Source of the DNA: Muribaculaceae bacterium | GTDB lineage: Bacteria > Bacteroidota > Bacteroidia > Bacteroidales > Muribaculaceae | NCBI GenBank assembly: GCA_017557625.1 | Contig: JAFYYG010000044.1 | Span: 1 to 56,412, forward strand | DNA length: 56,412 nucleotides | Direction of reading: 5' to 3' | In this document: positions 51,248-56,412 of the stretch, piece after piece | How positions within the stretch are numbered: position 1 is the first letter of the stretch | Layout of the letters: each line of letters begins with the position of its first letter | Notes under the pieces: model-generated | The model's database searches: none | What the model saw: only the letters and a program-made list of their open reading frames with translations | Told to the model about the DNA's origin: nothing | Made by a program: the position numbers and the translations under genes

Positions 51248-51380
51248 CAAAACGCACTATAAAACGCGGAACAAAAGCAGGACGGCAATTTTGGGGTTGT
51301 TCTGCTTATCCCGAATGCCAGGGTACGCTCGACGCCTGAATTGCATTACAAAAACAATTTCACTAACAACAATAAAAGCT

Positions 51381-53210
51381 ATGAAAAAAATTACTCTTTT
51401 ACTTTTTGTTTCATCACTTGTGTGCCTTAATGCAGCTGCGCAAGGGTTGACGGCGGCTTTTGGAGCCAGTGAGGCTATGGTGCCCTATTATGAGATGGGG
51501 TGGGACAGCCAGGACGAGTTCAACACTTGGAGCTACACCAGCACAAGCTCTTCTACTTGGAAACTTGGCAACCGCACCCCGTCGTTCTCTACTATCGACA
51601 GCAACAGCCAGTATTCAATGGTTCTCAATTATGCAAGTGGTCAGAACGAGGTTGCAACTTCTCCTGCTATTGAGATTTTAGACAACAGCCAGCTTGAGTT
51701 TTATTGCTACGCTAGCGGCATTTATATGGTTTATGGCGCATGGAAACTTTTTGCCAACGTCGATGGCAATTCAACACTGCTCATCGACCAGTTCCAATGG
51801 GCGCAGAATATGGGCTATGACGGTCCCAGTTGGGAGAAGTTCACCGTTAATCTTGCCGACTATGCCGGCAAGAGTGTGAAATTCTCATTTGTCTATCAAG
51901 GTGACTATGGCGAGGATGAGGCTATCGACGGCTTCAAAATAATGCAGGCCAACAATGGTGACGATGCCACTATCAACATCAAGGAGGGCGAGAGCGTGCA
52001 TTTCCTTGACATGAGCACCGGCAACGTGACATCATGGAATTGGACTTTCGAAGGCGGCACACCAGCCACCAGCACCGAGCAGAATCCCGTGGTGACCTAC
52101 GACAAGGCTGGTTCATATTCCGTCTCCCTTACCGTTGGTGACGGCAGCACTACCGCCACCGCCACACGTGAGGCTTACGTCAACGTAGAAGGCGATGCAC
52201 CTGTTGCCAACGTCGGTCTTCCCGCTGGCGCTTATCAGTCGCCGTGGGTATTTATGTTTGTGCCTGTCAACGTGCCTCTTACCTTTAAGGATGCCAGCAC
52301 TGGCAACCCCACACAATGGGCTTGGACATTTGATGGTGCCGATCCTGCAACCAGCGATGAGCAGAACCCGATAGTCACCTATACTCAAGAAGGGAACTAC
52401 GGCATCCGTCTTGAGGTGTCCAACGACATGGGCAGCAACGTGTTTGAAACCGTTGACGACGCTATTCAGGTTGGTGGCGAACAGGAAATCTGGAACATCG
52501 CTCCCGAAGAGAACAGCGACCTGATGATGATGGAGATGGGATGGTATGGCAACTATGCCGGCACCAACTGGCTCGGTATGGGCGAGTTTGCCGAGCATTT
52601 CGACGCTCCTCTCGCTGATGCCACTATCAGCAAGGTGAACATCTACTTCGGCAAAACTACCGCTGCATCGACCGATGCCGACATTGTGGTGAAGATTGTT
52701 GCAGCTGGTGACGATGGCATGCCTGGCGAGGTTTTGGGCAGCACAAGTCTCAAAGCTGGCGACCTCGCATTTGACCCGACTACTGTCAACGCCACCGAGT
52801 TTGCCTTCGACGCTCCAGTTGAGGTGAAGGCTGGCACCGAGTTCTTCGCTGTAGTGGGACCATTCCCCAACAACAATGGCGATGATATCGCCATCTTGCT
52901 GTGCCGTCGCGCCGAGGGCGAGAAATGCACTGGCTACCATTTCGTATATGACGAGGGTGCCAACTACAACTACCTTGAGACCGGCACATGGTATCAGAAC
53001 GTTGATGACCCAATCTCGTTGGCTGTCGCACCCATACTCAAGTATGCGGAACAAACAGCCATCAGCACTGTAGCCGGTGACAAGCAGGTTGTCTCTCACA
53101 CTTATTACAATATAGCCGGCGTGGCAAGTGACAAGCCGTTTGACGGCGTCAACATCGTGGTTACACACTATAGCGACGGTTCACAAACTGCGACTAAGAT
53201 AATACGTTAA
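51381..53210 (+). CDS. Secreted PKD-domain protein with T9SS-like tail
   Basis: About 610 residues from ATG 51381, which gives a clean signal peptide (ITLLLFVSSLVCLNAAAQ); a frame start at 51291 adds 30 leader residues. Residues 30-195 look like a choice-of-anchor/MAM-like jelly-roll domain (SPAIEILDNSQLEFYCYASG, WEKFTVNLADYAGKSVKF). Two PKD domains follow: SWNWTFEGGTP, NPVVTYDKAGSYSVSLTV, then AWTFDGADPATS, NPIVTYTQEGNYGIRLEV. A further beta domain lies at about 380-550. The tail module has TYYNIAG, GVNIVVTHYSDG and TKIIR. It is probably a surface adhesin or glycan-binding protein; no protease or hydrolase motif is seen. Confidence 0.88.
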   Translation: MKKITLLLFVSSLVCLNAAAQGLTAAFGASEAMVPYYEMGWDSQDEFNTWSYTSTSSSTWKLGNRTPSFSTIDSNSQYSMVLNYASGQNEVATSPAIEILDNSQLEFYCYASGIYMVYGAWKLFANVDGNSTLLIDQFQWAQNMGYDGPSWEKFTVNLADYAGKSVKFSFVYQGDYGEDEAIDGFKIMQANNGDDATINIKEGESVHFLDMSTGNVTSWNWTFEGGTPATSTEQNPVVTYDKAGSYSVSLTVGDGSTTATATREAYVNVEGDAPVANVGLPAGAYQSPWVFMFVPVNVPLTFKDASTGNPTQWAWTFDGADPATSDEQNPIVTYTQEGNYGIRLEVSNDMGSNVFETVDDAIQVGGEQEIWNIAPEENSDLMMMEMGWYGNYAGTNWLGMGEFAEHFDAPLADATISKVNIYFGKTTAASTDADIVVKIVAAGDDGMPGEVLGSTSLKAGDLAFDPTTVNATEFAFDAPVEVKAGTEFFAVVGPFPNNNGDDIAILLCRRAEGEKCTGYHFVYDEGANYNYLETGTWYQNVDDPISLAVAPILKYAEQTAISTVAGDKQVVSHTYYNIAGVASDKPFDGVNIVVTHYSDGSQTATKIIR

Positions 53211-53224
53211 TATTTAGTGTTTTG

Positions 53225-53275
53225 AGGTGTGTCGTTCTCGCTTTCAAAAGCAATGATTCGGCACACCTTTTTCTT
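53225..53275 (+). terminator. Intrinsic terminator
   Basis: AGGTGTGTCG pairs with CGGCACACCT across a loop of about 25 bases, then TTTTTCTTTTT. Confidence 0.7.
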
Positions 53276-53350
53276 TTTCTTTTGAAAAATTTGCTCATCT
53301 CGCTTTTTTTTGCGTAATTTGCTGAATAATAAATCAAAGAGAAAAATTGT

Positions 53351-54043
53351 ATGAAACGGTCAGCTTTACTATTGCTTTTTCTTGTATCTATATTAGTGGC
53401 TCACGCAGCCGATGTCTTGTTGGAATTTAAAACCTACAATTTTGACGGATGGGTATATACTCAGAGCGGTGTGGAAATCAACAACAATAATATCAGTCAG
53501 GACAACATCAATCTCTATGGGGATTATGCGCTGATATCTCCCGAGATTACTGCGCCAAATGTCAAGAGCATCACTGTGAATGTCGTTGGTCGCACTAATG
53601 GTTATGAAGAATCAGAATACAACAACACATTAGGAAAGGTTTATGTGCAGCTTATTAATGACAAGGATTCTGTGCTGCAGGAGGTTAAACACACATTTAC
53701 TACAAAAGTGCGAGACCGTAATTTTGAGGTGGATTTTGAAATCACCGATATTGCTGACGAGCCATTCAAGTTGCGCCTTGCCTGCTGGGATGCCAATATC
53801 GAATCGCGCTTCTCGGTAAGAAAAGTGTTTATGACAGTAAAGGAATATAACTTGAGTGGCGTGGTAGGCGATGTAAACAACGATGGCGTGGTGACAAGCG
53901 CTGATGTCACTTCACTTTACGACTTCTTGCTTACTGGCGATGCCAGTAGCGCTTTAAATGGCGATGTTAATGGTGACGGCTCTATCACCAGTACCGATGT
54001 GACAGAAGTGTATAATATTCTGTTGGGAGTGAGCCTCAAATAG
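53351..54043 (+). CDS. Secreted protein ending in a dockerin-like EF-hand pair
   Basis: 230 residues. Signal peptide ALLLLFLVSILVAHA, then a beta-rich domain (about 22-165: TYNFDGWVYTQSGVEI, ALISPEITAPNVKSITVNVV, FTTKVRDRNFEVDFEITDI), similar to the carbohydrate-binding-like jelly rolls of other surface proteins. Residues 175-228 are a duplicated calcium-loop unit of dockerin type I form: GDVNNDGVVTSADVTSLYDF and GDVNGDGSITSTDVTEVYNI, each with D-x-N-x-D-G spacing and a helix. It lacks the GVNIxVTRY module. No cohesin is nearby, so partner binding is unproven. It follows the PKD protein with a terminator between them. Confidence 0.85.
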   Translation: MKRSALLLLFLVSILVAHAADVLLEFKTYNFDGWVYTQSGVEINNNNISQDNINLYGDYALISPEITAPNVKSITVNVVGRTNGYEESEYNNTLGKVYVQLINDKDSVLQEVKHTFTTKVRDRNFEVDFEITDIADEPFKLRLACWDANIESRFSVRKVFMTVKEYNLSGVVGDVNNDGVVTSADVTSLYDFLLTGDASSALNGDVNGDGSITSTDVTEVYNILLGVSLK

Positions 54044-54090
54044 TTCATAATTTAGGGCTCAAAGTTCGCAGTTTTTCATTCTCTCACCAT

Positions 54091-54232
54091 CCCCCTATCT
54101 TAGCATTAGCAGCTCCCATCTAAGATAGAGGGGGGCGGGGGAGTATGACAGACTCAAGGATTTACAATTTCACTCTTGTCATATTCCTCAGTCACTTCGT
54201 GCCAGCGGATTCCTCCCCTGACTGAGGGGAGG
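54091..54232. repeat. Composite dispersed repeat with two hairpins
   Basis: Noncoding. Hairpin A pairs CCCCCTATCTTAG (54091-54103) with CTAAGATAGAGGGGG (54120-54134). Hairpin B is CCTCCCCT (54212-54219) with AGGGGAGG (54225-54232). The 54110-54149 part is repeated, inverted, inside miaB at 33195-33236. The remainder of the 54044-54304 gap shows no gene. Confidence 0.65.
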
Positions 54233-54304
54233 TGCCATAGGCAGAGAGGAGGGGTCTTAGGAAAGCAGCTGATACACAGCAATTTATTTTTCGTCGAACT
54301 CACG

Positions 54305-55108
54305 TTATTCTAGGTCAGCTTTGTCAGCTGGGTGAGGGTTGAGCTCGTTAAGCAAGGTTGGCGCAAGAGCTGGGTTTGATGCCAGGACGCTCCAGTTGCG
54401 GTCGGGGCGGAAACGCTCGGCGTAGGCCCCAGCCTCATGAGCTATGAGCATGGCGGCGCACACGTCCCACTCGTTGAGGTTCAACTCCCAATAAGCGTCG
54501 AGAAATCCCGCTGCCACATAGCAGATGTCGAGGGCAGCAGAGCCAAGCCGCCTGAGTCCTCTCACCACCGGCATGATGCGCTTGAAATTGTCGAGGTTAT
54601 TGTCTGGGTTCACTGCTTTGTCGTAGGGGAATCCTGTAGCGACAACTGCCTTAGTGAGGGTGGGGGTCTCGCTGGGCGTGATGGGCTGGCCGTTGAGAGT
54701 AGCCCCTCCACCTTTAACTGCAGCAAACAGTTCTCCCAGTCGTGGCGCATATACAACTCCCGCCACCGCCTCGCCGTGATGCTTGATTCCTATCGACACA
54801 TTGAACCACGGAAGCCCGGCGCTATAGTTTGTGGTGCCGTCGAGCGGATCGATGACCCATTCCCATTCGGGGTTGCCGTGCAAAGATAATCCCGACTCCT
54901 CGGTAAGAATCGAGTGGTCGGGATAAATGTCATTAATGAAATCAACAATCGCTCGTTCGCTGGCTTTGTCGGCAGTAGTAACTACGTCAAAGTCGTTTTG
55001 CTTGGTGGCGATGTTCAGCTCCTTTGACCTGAATAACCTGAGCTGAATCTTCCCTGCCTGTTTCGCCATTTCGATGGCGTGGCACAGGATTGCATCATAG
55101 TTGCTCAT
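54305..55108 (-). CDS. suhB: Inositol monophosphatase family protein
   Basis: 267 residues, standard length. Metal-binding motifs are present: ILTEESG, WVIDPLDGTTNYSAGLPWF and NEWDVCAAMLIAHEAGA, with GVVYAPRLGELFAAVKGGGA between. SuhB/IMPase enzymes dephosphorylate inositol 1-phosphate or related sugar phosphates, and some bind RNA polymerase. Symbol by family resemblance; a CysQ-type PAP phosphatase is less likely from the motif spacing. The C-terminus has some charged residues beyond the family core. The Lrp-type regulator gene lies 13 bases upstream, so they probably form one unit. Confidence 0.88.
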   Translation of the reverse strand: MSNYDAILCHAIEMAKQAGKIQLRLFRSKELNIATKQNDFDVVTTADKASERAIVDFINDIYPDHSILTEESGLSLHGNPEWEWVIDPLDGTTNYSAGLPWFNVSIGIKHHGEAVAGVVYAPRLGELFAAVKGGGATLNGQPITPSETPTLTKAVVATGFPYDKAVNPDNNLDNFKRIMPVVRGLRRLGSAALDICYVAAGFLDAYWELNLNEWDVCAAMLIAHEAGAYAERFRPDRNWSVLASNPALAPTLLNELNPHPADKADLE

Positions 55109-55121
55109 GAGTGATGATAGG

Positions 55122-55598
55122 TCACTTCTTGGGGGGGAGTTTCTTGATTGGAATTTGTCTCTTAAACACCTCTTTAAAGGTAATCAGAGTCTCGGTGCGT
55201 CCAAGACCCAGTTGCAGGAACTTGTCGTGGATGAGCTTGAGCAGGTGGTCGTTGTTGTGAGCATAGAGCTTCACAAACATGTCGTACTTGCCTGTGGTAA
55301 AATAGCATTCCACAACTTCAGGAAGGTCTCTAAGGTGCTCAACAACGGTCTCGAATTTTGACGAGTCATTCAGGAAAATGCCCACATAAGCGCAAGTTTC
55401 ATATCCCACTAAAACAGGATTGATGAGCGAAATCGACCCGCTGATTACACCCATAGAATTGAGTTTCTGAATTCTCTGGTGGATTGCAGCACCCGAGACG
55501 TTGCACTCTCGGGCAATTTCAAGATAAGGTTTGCGTGCGTCACTCGACAGCATGTTCAGGATTTTGTAGTCGAGGTCGTCAAGTTTTGGTGTAGCCAT
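55122..55598 (-). CDS. Lrp/AsnC-family transcriptional regulator
   Basis: 158 residues. A winged helix-turn-helix (LDDLDYKILNMLSSDARKPY, REC NVSGAAIHQRIQKL read through) fills residues 5-60. A RAM/AsnC ligand-binding domain follows with AYVGIFLND, VVECYFTTGKYDMFVKLYA and FLQLGLGRTETLITF. Such proteins sense amino acids and control transport or metabolism. It has its own promoter and likely drives the suhB-like gene behind it; autoregulation is usual in the family. Confidence 0.92.
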   Translation of the reverse strand: MATPKLDDLDYKILNMLSSDARKPYLEIARECNVSGAAIHQRIQKLNSMGVISGSISLINPVLVGYETCAYVGIFLNDSSKFETVVEHLRDLPEVVECYFTTGKYDMFVKLYAHNNDHLLKLIHDKFLQLGLGRTETLITFKEVFKRQIPIKKLPPKK

Positions 55599-55701
55599 AG
55601 TCTCTTGGGTATTTAAAATTATTTGATTAATAAGTTGTCTATTAGGTTGATAACAGGTAGAGTCACTATCTTAAAAGGTAGCTGAGTTTCAAAATCATTT
55701 G

Positions 55702-55709
55702 CAAATATA
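55702..55709 (-). promoter_or_regulatory. -7 element of the Lrp-type regulator gene
   Basis: TATATTTG then C on the minus strand, about 104 bases before the ATG at 55598. Confidence 0.5.
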
Positions 55710-55845
55710 AGAAAAAAATATTAATTTCCTAATAAATTGTAATAATTTTTTGCTGTGGCTCCAATATTTTTTTGATTTTTCATGGTAATGAGAAATAATG
55801 TTAACAAATTTACGATATATTTCAGGGATATAATAGCTGTGGCAT

Positions 55846-55886
55846 TAAAAAATCAAGGGCGTGCTACAAAATAGCATGCCCTTGAT
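55846..55886 (-). terminator. Intrinsic terminator of the CBM26/dockerin gene
   Basis: ATCAAGGGC-TGCTA pairs with TAGCA-GCCCTTGAT in a 15-bp stem with one mismatch, 5-base loop, then TTTTTT on the minus strand. Confidence 0.85.
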
Positions 55887-55928
55887 TAGATGATTTACTT
55901 CACTATAGTTGTGATGCTGTAATGTGGC

Positions 55929-56412
55929 TTATACTCCAAGTAGTATGTCATATACAGCAGTGACATCGGCGCTTGTGATGTCGCCATCGCCATTCTGGTC
56001 ACCGTTAACGAGGTTGGTGATGTCGTTGGTTAGAAGGAAGTCGTAGAGAGCAGTGACATCGGCAGCTGTTACATCGCCATCACCGTTCACGTCGCCAGGT
56101 ATTGGAGTGTTACCACCTGGGTTGGGAACGGTGTAGAGCAGCTTGCCAGACAGGTTGTAAACGCCACCAGCCACATAGTCGAGGTCGGCAGTTTGGGTAG
56201 AACCATTGTTGAAGATGATGAATTCGGTGCGGTCGGTTTCATCAATGTCAGGACCTATCCACTGGTAAACAGGACTGCCATCAGAGGTGTTGCCAACATA
56301 ATTGATGGGATCTCCAGGCCAAGTTCCAGAGGTGGTGAAGTTGGTTCCTGTAGTGTTGCTCCAAACCCACACGTTGCACTTGGTCCAGCTCTTAGGAGCG
56401 ATGAAATAGGCA
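55929..56412 (-). CDS. Partial secreted protein: CBM26-like domain plus dockerin-like tail
   Basis: Only the C-terminal 160 residues are in the window; the frame is open to the edge at 56412, so the apparent start at 56372 (GTG) is not real. The visible part begins YFIAPKSWTKCNVWVW and continues with TWPGDPINYVG, EFIIFNNGSTQTADLDY and GGVYNL, which match starch-binding module CBM26 (tryptophan, PG and FNNG-Q-T positions). After a short proline linker comes a duplicated calcium-loop unit, GDVNGDGDVTAADVTALYDF and GDQNGDGDITSADVTAVYDI, nearly the same as in the 53351 protein. The missing upstream part is probably an alpha-amylase or other GH13 enzyme (inference). Confidence 0.85.
   Translation of the reverse strand, partial: AYFIAPKSWTKCNVWVWSNTTGTNFTTSGTWPGDPINYVGNTSDGSPVYQWIGPDIDETDRTEFIIFNNGSTQTADLDYVAGGVYNLSGKLLYTVPNPGGNTPIPGDVNGDGDVTAADVTALYDFLLTNDITNLVNGDQNGDGDITSADVTAVYDILLGV

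Larger units (their letters stand above)
51048..51380. other. Divergent intergenic region
   Basis: 333 bases containing a promoter for the amidotransferase gene, a -7 element for the PKD protein gene and a TCGA microrepeat (51221-51247) in the latter's leader. Nothing else is recognised. Confidence 0.5.
55599..55928. other. Intergenic region
   Basis: 330 AT-rich bases with the Lrp promoter near 55702 and the terminator of the CBM26/dockerin gene at 55846-55886. I see nothing else. Confidence 0.5.

Noticed and set aside
51207-51380. Riboswitch in the long leader of the PKD-protein gene
   Set aside because: The leader holds a microrepeat and no recognisable aptamer core or terminator/antiterminator pair.

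Overview
The window is a stretch of a Bacteroidota chromosome, almost certainly order Bacteroidales. The family is uncertain; a Muribaculaceae- or Prevotella-like gut commensal is my best guess. The evidence is a SusC/SusD pair, many promoters of the Bacteroidota -33/-7 type (TTTG, about 20 bases, TAnnTTTG), starts that mostly lack Shine-Dalgarno sequences, DUF3256 and DUF2027 family proteins, a cytochrome b type sdhCAB operon, and secreted proteins with a T9SS-like C-terminal module. There is no rRNA operon, phage, integrase, recognisable IS transposase or CRISPR array. Most of the window is core chromosome with secreted accessory proteins and small dispersed repeats.

Layout. 1-1060: a secreted protein split by a frameshift. 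1088-4013: priA and an internally deleted AAA-ATPase/nuclease pseudogene. 4328-8001: a Ser/Thr kinase fused to a TonB C-terminal domain, tail to tail with an ABC-F ATPase. 8316-10570: small SH3 protein, DUF2027-Smr protein, unknown secreted protein. 10736-15902: SusC/SusD pair and a NAGPA-like lipoprotein. 16090-20137: sdhC-sdhA-sdhB, interrupted between A and B by a four-helix-bundle (S23-type) gene inside inverted repeats. 20350-28182: two very large secreted proteins sharing a C-terminal module. 28300-30146: kdsC, maf and an AlkZ-related gene. 30313-36777: rpsA, miaB (bracketed by two inverted-repeat elements), initiator tRNA and a class A PBP. 37190-40117: hsp20 with a sigma-54-type promoter, two small envelope proteins and mdh. 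40200-43506: a PAP2 phosphatase/D-Ala-D-Ala dipeptidase fusion, a degenerate Rieske-like lipoprotein and an iron-type alcohol dehydrogenase. 43575-48238: a tight operon of two CapA paralogues, DUF3256, xseA, xseB and DUF2007. 48264-51047 (minus strand): mltG, a PAS protein and an exported class I amidotransferase. 51381-56412: a PKD-domain adhesin-like protein, two proteins ending in dockerin-like EF-hand pairs (one truncated by the window edge, with a CBM26-like domain), an inositol monophosphatase and an Lrp/AsnC regulator.

Themes. Secreted proteins here end in one of two recurrent modules: a beta-strand module with a GVNIxVTRYSDG-like core (four proteins) or a dockerin-like pair (two proteins). 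The observations most worth follow-up are the inverted-repeat-flanked S23 gene inside the succinate dehydrogenase operon, the kinase-TonB fusion, the sigma-54-like promoter with paired upstream sites in front of hsp20, the PAP2-VanX fusion, and a dispersed repeat that appears to have been absorbed in frame into miaB. All assignments come from reading the sequence; no database search was run.
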